Part shown: positions 1 through 6,913 of the stretch, in pieces
Layout: each line of letters starts with the position of its first letter
Position numbering within the stretch: position 1 is the stretch's first letter
Assembly: GCA_900768755.1 (NCBI GenBank)
Contig: CAAGDV010000021.1
Location: forward strand, 1-30,174
Direction: 5' to 3'
Length of the DNA: 30,174 nt
Origin: Lachnospiraceae bacterium
GTDB lineage: Bacteria > Bacillota > Clostridia > Lachnospirales > Lachnospiraceae
Position numbers and translations under genes: made by a program
Notes under the pieces: model-generated
What the model was told of the DNA's origin: nothing
Database searches by the model: none
What the model saw: only the letters and a program-made list of their open reading frames with translations

Positions 1-79
1 GCTCGCTGATTAGTGGGCGTCACCATAACACCTCGCCTCCCGGCATCCCGCCGTACGGCTCGCTGATTAGTGGGCGTCA
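1..79. repeat. Tandem 57-bp GC-rich repeat unit (two partial copies)
   Basis: A 22-bp sequence beginning GCTCGCTGATTAGTGGG occurs identically at 1-22 and 58-79. A second shared block, CCGGCATCCCG, recurs at 40-50 and 96-106, so the unit is about 57 bp with a diverged middle. No reading frame is convincing. The array continues off the left edge, so the copy number is unknown. It lies downstream (minus strand) of the T-box terminator, between that leader and whatever gene it controls. Confidence 0.75.
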
Positions 80-184
80 AATGCCTCGATGCCTTCCGGC
101 ATCCCGGGTTTCGCCTAAACAGCCGTATGTCTGCAAGCAGTCACGGCTGTTTAGGCGAAACCCGGATTCCGAGGCATTTGACGC
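74..184. repeat. Long compound palindrome (MITE- or REP-like)
   Basis: Two nested perfect inverted repeats share one axis. A 15-bp outer arm at 74-88 matches 170-184, and a 23-bp inner arm at 104-126 matches 143-165. A small side hairpin (ATGCC/GGCAT) lies at 89-102, and the 16-nt loop holds CTGC/GCAG. The direct repeat GTCACCATAACA at 19-30 and 194-205 flanks the region and could be a target-site duplication. The structure would form in DNA or in either transcript. I see no protein, and the class of element is unknown to me. Confidence 0.8.
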
Positions 185-204
185 GCTTGACTTGTCACCA
201 TAAC

Positions 205-241
205 AAAAAGTCCTTGACAATACAGCTGTATTGTCAAGGAC
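205..241 (-). terminator. Intrinsic terminator of the T-box leader
   Basis: Positions 210-241 form a perfect palindrome with 16-nt arms (GTCCTTGACAATACAG and its complement), followed on the minus strand by TTTTT (205-209). The 5' arm overlaps the CGTCCTT end of the T-box antiterminator, as expected for tRNA-dependent antitermination. Confidence 0.92.
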
Positions 242-474
242 GAAAATTCTTCGCGGTGCCACCTTGTTTCGCTTAAAAAGCGCTCTTAGCAAGATACTAT
301 CATATCTCCGACATATAACGGATGTCCAACCGTCGCAGAATACTCGGAAAACCTTTCCCCGCGCCCTCAGTGGTCCATTTGATAATCTGCGTTCAACCCG
401 GCTCTCATCCCCCCGGACTCTCTGTGTGTGCACAACTACCGTTATCTCCACTTCATCGGTTTAAAGTGTTCATT
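205..474 (-). ncRNA. T-box riboswitch leader
   Basis: Read on the minus strand, the leader carries the canonical T-box core AAGGTGGCACCGCG (252-265), followed by TTTTCGTCCTT and a terminator. Stem I can be drawn with basal arms AGTGG/CCACT, an inner helix GATAA/TTATC and an apical CCGGG/CCGGG hairpin. The T-box bases TGGC would pair with an uncharged tRNA having G73, such as Gln, Asn, Ser, Asp or Trp. The specifier triplet is uncertain: placing it directly before the TTATC strand gives CAG (Gln), while other registers give GCA or AAC. The controlled gene, probably an aminoacyl-tRNA synthetase or amino-acid transporter, is not in the window; about 200 bp of repeats follow the terminator. Confidence 0.88.
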
Positions 475-481
475 TGTTAAT

Positions 482-510
482 ATTAAAACATGGGGAAGAA
501 AATTTGTCAA
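482..510 (-). promoter_or_regulatory. Sigma-A promoter of the T-box leader
   Basis: On the minus strand a perfect -35 TTGACA (505-510) is separated by 17 nt from a -10 TTTAAT (482-487). This places the start near 474, right where the T-box stem I begins. Confidence 0.75.
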
Positions 511-640
511 GAACTTTTATTTTATTCTCCCGGTATTTTGAATTTACTTCCATTGCGCACATGTTGGCAAACCCAAAAGTCCCCCATCATCTCTCCCGCA
601 TGTGCAGGCAAGACGTCCATTCTCACCATCACCAAGGCAA
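511..640. other. Intergenic region without recognised features
   Basis: This lies between the T-box promoter and the terminator of the hydrogenase gene. I find no plausible gene, RNA or strong repeat. Short frames here lack a ribosome binding site. Confidence 0.6.
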
Positions 641-674
641 AAAGAGCGTACCATCCCGGATGATACGCTCTTTT
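641..674 (-). terminator. Intrinsic terminator of the hydrogenase-rubrerythrin gene
   Basis: Arms GAGCGTA (644-650) and TACGCTC (664-670) are extended inward by CATCC/GGATG with one C-A mismatch. They are flanked by AAAA and TTTT, so the hairpin has a U-tract on the minus-strand transcript. It lies about 20 nt past the stop codon at 693. Confidence 0.85.
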
Positions 675-692
675 CCAAAATTAAATCGCGTT

Positions 693-2732
693 TTAATAAT
701 TCTCTTTTCTCACTTCAAAATATGCCTGAGGATGGTTGCATACCGGGCATACTGCCGGTGCTTCCACTCCGACAACTATATGACCGCAGTTGCGGCACTC
801 CCAGATTGTTACGCCGCTCTTTTTGAACACTTCCATGGCCTCGACATTCTTAAGAAGCGCGCGGTATCTTTCCTCATGGTGCTTCTCGATTGCTCCTACG
901 CCCCTAAACTGTGCCGCCAGCTCCGTAAAGCCCTCTTCCTCAGCTTCCCTTGCCATTCTCTCGTACATGTCGGTCCACTCGGCATTTTCGCCCTCTGCGG
1001 CATGGAGAAGATTCTCAGCCGTGTCACCGATTTCGCCGAGCGCTTTGAACCAAAGCTTTGCATGCTCTTTCTCGTTCTCCGCTGTCTGGAGGAACAAAGC
1101 CGCTATCTGCTCGTATCCTGCTTTTTTGGCAACTGAAGCAAAATATGTATACTTATTTCTTGCCTGAGACTCACCCGCAAATGCCTCCCAAAGATTTTTC
1201 TCCGTCTTGGTTCCGGCATATTTGCTCTTTGCAGGCTTCTCTTCAACCTTATTGAATACTGAAGCAGGCTGTTTGCATACAGGGCACTGTTCCGGTGCCG
1301 CTTCTCCTTCGTGAACATATCCGCATACGCTGCATACCCATTTACTCATTTTTTTATCTTCCTTTCTGTTCAAAATCTCACTTTTATCCTGATAAGAAGT
1401 GTGCAGCATCTCCTCTGCAAGGCTGCTTAACGGCCGATCAAAAAACTCCTTATATATCCTAAGGATATCGGGATTCTCATGGCTCTTTCTGATAGTCATG
1501 GCTTCGTCTTTGGTGTAGAGACTTGCAATTCTCGCCTTACGAACCGAATCCATGTCCTTTCCCGGATTTTTAGGCTGTCCGCCGCCACCGATACATCCGC
1601 CGGGGCAGGTCATAACCTCTACAAAATGATACTGCTTGCCGCCATTTTTTATCTGCTCTATCATCTTTTCTGCGTTGGCGGTTCCGTGGATTACCGCAAC
1701 ATTAATGTCCAAATCGCCAACCTTTAGCGTTGCCTCCCTTACGCCCTCATAACCTCTTACGGGAGTTAAGTTTAACAGCTGCGCCGGTGCCTTCTCACCG
1801 GTGATATATTCGTACGCGGTTCTTAAAGCCGCTTCCATTACGCCTCCGGTGTTGCCGAAAATAACGCCGGCTCCCGACGCCTCTCCCATGAAATCATCAT
1901 AGTCGCTGTCGGCAAGTCCGGCAAAATCAATTTTCTCTTCCTTGGCCCACAGTGCCAGCTCTCTTGTCGTAATGACATGGTCCATGTCTCGCATACCCTC
2001 GACCCCGAGATACCGGGCTGAATCGTTCATCTCATCCCTTCTGATTTCAAACTTCTTTGCCGTACAGGGCGTGAGCGCAACATTCACAATGCGGCCCGGT
2101 TCAATTCCCATCTTTTTGGCAAAATAAGTCTTGATTACCGGTCCCTGCATCCCAATCGGGCTCTTTGCGGTCGAGAGGTTGGGTATCATCTCGGGATAGT
2201 AGGTCTCAACATATTTTACCCACGCCGGACAGCAGCTCGTAAACTGGGGCAGCGGGGCGGTGTTTTTGGTCACGCGCTCTATTAATTCGCTTGCCTCCTC
2301 GACGATTGTCAGGTCAGCGGAAAAATTAGTGTCAAGCACGTAGTCGACGCCGAGTTTTCTGAGCAGTGCAACCATTTTGCCCTGCACAAAACTTCCGTCC
2401 GGCATCCCGAATTCTTCGCCTAACGCCGCGCGCACAGAGGGCGAGGTGCTGACAATTACAATCTTTTCGGGATCCGATACCGCTTCCCTTACGCTGGGAT
2501 ATTCATATTTTTCCGTGATACTGTTAACAGGGCAGGCGTTGGCACACTGTCCGCAGTTAATGCACACCGCCTCGTTGCCGGTCTGTTCAAAAGTATACGA
2601 ACCGTGAACTCCCGTAACCTCCGTGCAGACAGTCTTACACATGCCGCACTTAATACATTTCTCTTCCAACCGTTCGATACTCGGATTATCCTCCTCGATT
2701 GGAACTCTCACTTCTAAAGGTAAATGACTCAC
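693..2732 (-). CDS. [FeFe] hydrogenase fused to rubrerythrin
   Basis: Residues 1-461 are a compact [FeFe] hydrogenase, which reversibly reduces protons with ferredoxin electrons. Two ferredoxin-type 4Fe-4S motifs (C26/29/32/36 and C57/60/63/67) precede the H-cluster motifs TSCCPAW (165-171), TPCTAKKFE (221-229), FGNTGGVMEAALR (292-304) and MTCPGGC (374-380). The Met usual in the second motif (MPC) is Thr. Residues 462-679 form a complete rubrerythrin: N-terminal rubredoxin-type CxxC pairs, a ferritin-like diiron domain with ENEKEH and EKHHEERY, and a C-terminal rubredoxin. Rubrerythrins reduce peroxide. The start is GTG, chosen for GGAGG 7 nt upstream. An internal ATG at 1349 preceded by AAAGGAAG could also make free rubrerythrin. 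Maturases HydEFG are not nearby. The fusion could be real or an indel artefact. Confidence 0.9.
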   Translation of the reverse strand: MSHLPLEVRVPIEEDNPSIERLEEKCIKCGMCKTVCTEVTGVHGSYTFEQTGNEAVCINCGQCANACPVNSITEKYEYPSVREAVSDPEKIVIVSTSPSVRAALGEEFGMPDGSFVQGKMVALLRKLGVDYVLDTNFSADLTIVEEASELIERVTKNTAPLPQFTSCCPAWVKYVETYYPEMIPNLSTAKSPIGMQGPVIKTYFAKKMGIEPGRIVNVALTPCTAKKFEIRRDEMNDSARYLGVEGMRDMDHVITTRELALWAKEEKIDFAGLADSDYDDFMGEASGAGVIFGNTGGVMEAALRTAYEYITGEKAPAQLLNLTPVRGYEGVREATLKVGDLDINVAVIHGTANAEKMIEQIKNGGKQYHFVEVMTCPGGCIGGGGQPKNPGKDMDSVRKARIASLYTKDEAMTIRKSHENPDILRIYKEFFDRPLSSLAEEMLHTSYQDKSEILNRKEDKKMSKWVCSVCGYVHEGEAAPEQCPVCKQPASVFNKVEEKPAKSKYAGTKTEKNLWEAFAGESQARNKYTYFASVAKKAGYEQIAALFLQTAENEKEHAKLWFKALGEIGDTAENLLHAAEGENAEWTDMYERMAREAEEEGFTELAAQFRGVGAIEKHHEERYRALLKNVEAMEVFKKSGVTIWECRNCGHIVVGVEAPAVCPVCNHPQAYFEVRKENY

Positions 2733-2837
2733 AACATATCCTCCTTTGTCTATTTTTTATTTAATCAACGACACCAAAACGGCAGTCGTCGCCAAATACG
2801 CATTCAAACGGGCGGGCGAGATTCCAAGGCAATAGGC

Positions 2838-3272
2838 CTATTCGCCCTGTGTTGCCAGCCCGATAATATACTTGTAGTGCGGCACATTGTCCTTGTATTG
2901 CGTAGAGTTAATCATCGACTCCATTTTCCTGATATACACCTCATCACCGTAAATAACATAGTGGATATAATTGTCGTAATACTCTGCAAACTCTTCGTAG
3001 GGTGCCATGCGCTCTCCTTTCGGGAGCATCTCAGAATCCCCCCAAAAGAGACAGTAGTCACTGTATGCCTCGGCATACCTGCCGCGCGAAATGTCCGACT
3101 CCATAAACCTGTCAAGCGTAGTCTCTTTTTCGCTTACGAGGTCAATAGTGTACGAAAGGATTCCGACAATAATCAGAATCGAAAAAAAGCATAAAAACGA
3201 ATATATTAGGAGCTGCCTTGTATTTGAAATTTTCTTTTTAAAAGTCTGTCCGTAGGCTTTATTCTTCTTCAA
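2838..3272 (-). CDS. Small membrane protein, third gene of the zinc-ribbon operon
   Basis: I do not recognise this protein. About 144 residues: a basic N-terminus (LKKNKAYG), one strong membrane helix at roughly residues 18-40 (LLIYSFLCFFSILIIVGILSY), then an acidic, Tyr-rich extracytoplasmic domain. The build resembles the two genes upstream but lacks the zinc ribbon, and the C-terminal part looks shorter than theirs. The start is uncertain: TTG at 3272 overlaps the upstream stop by 14 nt and has GGAGGGGG before it, while ATG at 3293 is in frame but lacks a good ribosome binding site. Overlap with the preceding gene indicates translational coupling. A 12-bp palindrome (AATAGGCCTATT) covers the stop codon. 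Confidence 0.7.
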   Translation of the reverse strand: MKKNKAYGQTFKKKISNTRQLLIYSFLCFFSILIIVGILSYTIDLVSEKETTLDRFMESDISRGRYAEAYSDYCLFWGDSEMLPKGERMAPYEEFAEYYDNYIHYVIYGDEVYIRKMESMINSTQYKDNVPHYKYIIGLATQGE

Positions 3273-3978
3273 CCGAAAGCACCCCCTCCACATACTCAAA
3301 AATCGCGCCGGAATCGCACTCCGTAAGAAGCTCGTCCGGAACCATATACACATTCGCAAACAGGCTCCGCACTTCCTCCTGATACGGCTTTAGAATCTTG
3401 GAGTTGTGCGCATTCTCACTTCCCTGATATACATAGCTTATATAGCCTGACAGCACTTTCACTCCGTACTCTATGCTTCTCTCAAGGTCATAACGGTCAT
3501 AATAACCTTTCTGCAGATATTCCTCGTGCGCTGTCGCAAAATACCGGATGCAGTCCGAATATTCGCGCCACATAAGAGCAGTATATGAGCAGTTGTAATT
3601 ATCCTCCGGCGAAAAAAGATTACCGTCGGACATGCAGTAATACAGATTCTCCAAATCTCCCGCCGCATAGTATTCCTGCATCTTCTTCTGATTGTCTTTT
3701 GACGCGCCCGTCTTATTGGTCTTAAAGTAAAACACAAAAAAGGATGCGGCCGTAAAGATAACAGCCAGCGCCACAAGCGCGACCGTACACCTCTTTAATA
3801 TTCTCATAAAAACATCAAATCTGTTCTTTCTGATTACTTCCTGCCTGAGCGCCTCGTTACCTTCTTCAAGCTCATTAATCCGTCTTTGTCTTTTCTGTGC
3901 CACGGGATTGTCCTGCCCGCAGTACGCACACCGTAGCTCATCTTTTTTTATCAAAGCTCCGCAGTATTTACATTTCAT
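3259..3978 (-). CDS. Zinc-ribbon membrane protein
   Basis: Function unknown. The 239-residue protein starts with a double-CxxC zinc ribbon (CKYCG at 3-7, CAYCG at 17-21), then a charged segment (about 28-55) that may form a coiled coil. One membrane helix follows (VALVALAVIFTAASFFVFYF, about 67-86), then a roughly 150-residue Tyr- and Glu-rich domain. With the ribbon inside, the C-terminal domain would face outward. The start ATG lies 3 nt after the upstream stop with GGAGGAATAACCT before it, so the two genes are co-transcribed. Same architecture as the gene at 3982-4629 but low sequence identity, suggesting old duplication. Confidence 0.85.
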   Translation of the reverse strand: MKCKYCGALIKKDELRCAYCGQDNPVAQKRQRRINELEEGNEALRQEVIRKNRFDVFMRILKRCTVALVALAVIFTAASFFVFYFKTNKTGASKDNQKKMQEYYAAGDLENLYYCMSDGNLFSPEDNYNCSYTALMWREYSDCIRYFATAHEEYLQKGYYDRYDLERSIEYGVKVLSGYISYVYQGSENAHNSKILKPYQEEVRSLFANVYMVPDELLTECDSGAIFEYVEGVLSVEEE

Positions 3979-3981
3979 AGG

Positions 3982-4629
3982 TTATTCCTCCGAATCCGGC
4001 AGGAGCGGCTGCTTTTCTTCATTCACAGGACCCGTTCCGTATTTTCTCAGATATTCATCATCCGCCAGTTCAAGAATTATTGCAACATCCTCATCCGTCG
4101 TGTAGCGGCTGTTGTCGTTAAGATACTCTTCGCCGGTGCGGTGCATGCGCAAAAGACATTCGCCCGCATATTCGCCCGTCTCATCCGACTCAAGCCACGC
4201 CAAAAGATTCTCATACTGATGGTACACATGAACCACCTGTGAGTATTTTGAGTACTCATTCGCATAATCTATATCATCATAAAACGCCGAAAGCCCGGCG
4301 TAATCCCGGTTATTTATGTATTCCTCCATGGCCAAAAGATTATCAGATATCGCTTTCTCTTTGCGGCGGTCTCTTATTCCGTGAATGATTGCAGCCGCTG
4401 CAACAACTATGACGGCGGCAACAATCGTTATGCCGGCGGTCCTAACAATTATCCTTCCGGCTTTTTTGGTCCAAATCTCCGGAAGCTTTCTTATGCGCCG
4501 GTTCTCGGCTCGCAGATTGTCAATTCTGCTCTGATAACGTATATCGGCAAGTTCCTCGTTCTCCTTTCGGCAAAACGGGCACTCAGCCAGATTATTCTCA
4601 TACTCTGCACCGCAGTTTTTACATATCAT
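3982..4629 (-). CDS. Zinc-ribbon membrane protein, first gene of the operon
   Basis: Function unknown. 215 residues: N-terminal zinc ribbon (CKNCG at 3-7, CPFCR at 17-21), a basic linker, one membrane helix (about 64-85, IIVRTAGITIVAAVIVVAAAAI), a short basic stretch, then an acidic helical-looking C-terminal domain with many Tyr. GGAGGAATTT precedes the ATG. It heads a three-gene operon of related single-pass proteins and is transcribed divergently from the MATE exporter. Zinc-ribbon plus one membrane helix is common in clostridial proteins of unknown role, so no function is assigned. Confidence 0.85.
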   Translation of the reverse strand: MICKNCGAEYENNLAECPFCRKENEELADIRYQSRIDNLRAENRRIRKLPEIWTKKAGRIIVRTAGITIVAAVIVVAAAAIIHGIRDRRKEKAISDNLLAMEEYINNRDYAGLSAFYDDIDYANEYSKYSQVVHVYHQYENLLAWLESDETGEYAGECLLRMHRTGEEYLNDNSRYTTDEDVAIILELADDEYLRKYGTGPVNEEKQPLLPDSEE

Positions 4630-4648
4630 GGCAAATTCCTCCGAAACT

Positions 4649-4700
4649 ATTATAACTCAATTATATTCTTCTTGCAATTACCGCTCAATTATTGTATTGT
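4649..4700. promoter_or_regulatory. Back-to-back promoters sharing one palindromic -35 hexamer
   Basis: TTGCAA at 4672-4677 is its own reverse complement. Rightward it is followed by 17 nt and a -10 TATTGT (4695-4700) for the MATE gene. Leftward it is followed by exactly 17 nt and a perfect -10 TATAAT (4649-4654) for the zinc-ribbon operon. The leftward transcript would have a very short leader ending in GGAGG. Both spacers are ideal for sigma-A, but use of the shared hexamer is inferred. Confidence 0.65.
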
Positions 4701-4730
4701 TATGTTCTACGGTCTCTTTTGGAGGAAATT

Positions 4731-6119
4731 ATGAAGAAGCTTAACAGATATTTTGGAAATAAAGCCTTTTACGCAATGGTTCTTTCGGTTGCTGTTCCGA
4801 TAATGATTCAGAACGGAATCAGCAATTTTGTCGGACTGTTGGATAATATCATGGTTGGTAAAATCGGAACCGAGCCCATGTCGGGTGCTTCAATCATTAA
4901 CCAGCTTATTTTCGTGTACAATCTCTGCATATTCGGAGCAGTATCCGGCGCGGGAATTTTCACCGCGCAGTATTATGGACAGAACGACGATGAGGGAATA
5001 CGAAATACCTTCCGTTTCAAATTCTGGATTGGAACCGTGCTTACCGCAATAACCATAGCTCTTTTTTGCTTGCTCAAAGAGCCGTTGATTACGCTTTATC
5101 TTAAGGGCGAGGGCACTGCAGAGGAGATTGCTCTCACGATGAAATATGCCAAGGAATATCTGGCGGTAATGCTCTGGGGTCTCCCGGCGTTTATGTTCAG
5201 CCAGGTGTACGCGAGCACCTTAAGAGAGTGCGGCAAAACAATCCTCCCGATGGTGTCCGGAATCGTATCCGTGGTAATCAATCTGACTCTGAACTATGTA
5301 CTCATATACGGACATTTCGGTGCGCCGAGACTCGGCGTTGTGGGTGCTGCCGTCGCGACGGTAATATCAAGATATGTTGAGCTCGCGCTCATCGTTATCG
5401 TGACTCACGCCTCCGCTTCCAGGTATTCTTTTGTCAAGGGACTCTACAGAACCCTCCTGGTGCCGTGGTCACTGGTCAAAAGAATACTTATAAAGGGCAC
5501 TCCTCTGCTTGTCAATGAGACTCTCTGGGCCGCCGGAATGACAAGACTCACACAGTGCTATTCACTTCTCGGATACAACGTAATTGCAGCCAACAATATT
5601 TCAACGACAATCAGCAACGTATTCAACATCGTGTTCATCGCGATGGGTGATGCTGTTGCAATAATCGTCGGCCAGACCCTCGGAACAGGTGATATGGAGC
5701 GGGCAAAAGACAACGCAAGAAAACTCACCGTATTCTCGGTTCTGTGCTCGGTGGGAATCGGCGCAATTATGTTTGCAACTGCGCCCCTTTTTCCCGGATT
5801 CTACAAGACCTCGGACAGCATAAAAGAGCTTGCGACCGGTTTAATCAGGGTATCGGCAGTTTTTATGCCTCAGTACGCCTTCCTGCACGCCACATATTTT
5901 ACACTGCGCTCGGGCGGAAAGACCTTTATCACCTTTCTTTTTGACAGCGTATCGATATGGGTTATAAGCGTCACCCTCGCGACAATCCTCACCGGTTACA
6001 CCTCTCTTAATGTACTTACAATATACGTGCTGATTCAGATTGCCGAATGGATAAAATGCATTGTTGGATTTATTTTGGTCAAAAAAGGAATCTGGCTGCA
6101 AAACATTGTAGCCAGATAG
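4731..6119 (+). CDS. MATE family multidrug/organic cation exporter
   Basis: 462 residues with about 12 hydrophobic segments in two halves, typical length for the MATE (NorM/DinF-like) family. The N-terminus carries the family pattern of a first helix ending in SVAVPIMIQ followed by LLDNIMVGKIG, and the second half repeats it (KGTPLLVNETLW, then IAANNIS). These proteins export cationic compounds using Na+ or H+. The start at 4731 is chosen because TTTTGGAGGAAATT precedes it; an in-frame ATG at 4692 would add 13 residues without a binding site. The stop TAG directly abuts the stop codon of the convergent methyltransferase gene. Substrate unknown. Confidence 0.93.
   Translation: MKKLNRYFGNKAFYAMVLSVAVPIMIQNGISNFVGLLDNIMVGKIGTEPMSGASIINQLIFVYNLCIFGAVSGAGIFTAQYYGQNDDEGIRNTFRFKFWIGTVLTAITIALFCLLKEPLITLYLKGEGTAEEIALTMKYAKEYLAVMLWGLPAFMFSQVYASTLRECGKTILPMVSGIVSVVINLTLNYVLIYGHFGAPRLGVVGAAVATVISRYVELALIVIVTHASASRYSFVKGLYRTLLVPWSLVKRILIKGTPLLVNETLWAAGMTRLTQCYSLLGYNVIAANNISTTISNVFNIVFIAMGDAVAIIVGQTLGTGDMERAKDNARKLTVFSVLCSVGIGAIMFATAPLFPGFYKTSDSIKELATGLIRVSAVFMPQYAFLHATYFTLRSGGKTFITFLFDSVSIWVISVTLATILTGYTSLNVLTIYVLIQIAEWIKCIVGFILVKKGIWLQNIVAR
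6081..6117 (-). terminator. Terminator of the methyltransferase operon, inside the MATE 3' end
   Basis: Arms ATCTGGCT (6090-6097) and AGCCAGAT (6110-6117) are followed on the minus strand by TTCCTTTTTT. It lies wholly within the last codons of the convergent MATE gene, so coding and termination functions overlap. On the plus strand no U-tract follows. Confidence 0.75.
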
Positions 6120-6905
6120 TCAGATTCGCATAAGAATGTCAATTGTGTGCCCCGCTGCTCCCAAAAGCTCGGGGCGTTCGCATGTGGCGAGATGATATCT
6201 GACAAAAGCATCAAACTCTTCCTCGTCAAGCGCATTGAGATAGCGGCGGATGTAGTTGGCTGCACCGTCCGCAGACACGGTCTTTTCGCGCACAACCGGC
6301 GCATCCTTGCACACCTCGTCCATATCCTCCAGCCGCACAAAGCTGTAAAGCGGATTGGCCTTGTCCGTGCAGTGGAAATCCTCAGTCAGAAGCCCTTCCT
6401 CAAGAGCTCTTTTTATGTTTTTCTCCTTGAAGGCGTAAGTAATTACGCTGTACTCGTTCATGATGTACGCCACGATAATATGTCCGCCTTTTTTGGTGAC
6501 GCGGCAGGCTTCTCTGAGCGCCTGCTTTTTGTCCTCCATCGGATGAAGATGATACATCGGACCCAAAAGAAGCGTGATGTCAAAGCTTTCGTCGTCAAAG
6601 CGCTTAAGCTTTAAGGCATTGCCCAAAAAAGCCTTGACCTTCTCACCGTTTTTTTTGAGGATTCCGAGATTATGGCGCACAAGCTCCACCGCCGTGACAT
6701 CATACCCTTCCTCAGACAGCGGAATCGAATATCCGCCCGTGCCCGCCCCGACATCAAGAATCTTTATGTCCTGCGGGTCTTTTTTCATGTCAAAAAGCAG
6801 ACGATGGATGTACTCCATGGTGGTGATATACTCCACCCGTCCGTGCCTGCTTTTTAATCTTTTATCCTCGTTAAATTTGTTGTAATACTCTTCAAGTTCA
6901 GTCAT
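6120..6905 (-). CDS. Class I SAM-dependent methyltransferase
   Basis: 261 residues with a Rossmann-type methyltransferase core. Motif I is ILDVGAGTGGYS (about 49-60), an acidic residue ends strand 2 (VTAVEL), motif IV region is FDITLLLGPMYHL, and post-motif GGHIIVAYI follows. The small-molecule type UbiE/Methyltransf_11 fits best, but the substrate cannot be told. It is the last gene of the operon: the start lies 8 nt after the NUDIX stop with TAGGAGCAGGT before it. Its stop codon abuts the convergent MATE stop with no spacer. Confidence 0.88.
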   Translation of the reverse strand: MTELEEYYNKFNEDKRLKSRHGRVEYITTMEYIHRLLFDMKKDPQDIKILDVGAGTGGYSIPLSEEGYDVTAVELVRHNLGILKKNGEKVKAFLGNALKLKRFDDESFDITLLLGPMYHLHPMEDKKQALREACRVTKKGGHIIVAYIMNEYSVITYAFKEKNIKRALEEGLLTEDFHCTDKANPLYSFVRLEDMDEVCKDAPVVREKTVSADGAANYIRRYLNALDEEEFDAFVRYHLATCERPELLGAAGHTIDILMRI

Positions 6906-6913
6906 ACCTGCTC

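Noticed and set aside
1..106. CRISPR-like array
   Set aside because: Only two partial copies, no regular spacers, no cas genes; the period comes from a simple duplicated unit.
205..474. Alanine (GCA) specifier for the T-box
   Set aside because: The register is possible, but the T-box TGGC pairs with G73, whereas tRNA-Ala normally has A73; left unassigned with CAG as the better fit.
474..1136. 220-codon plus-strand frame over the rubrerythrin end
   Set aside because: It is antisense to the well-supported rubrerythrin domain, crosses a terminator, and its product has no recognisable domain.
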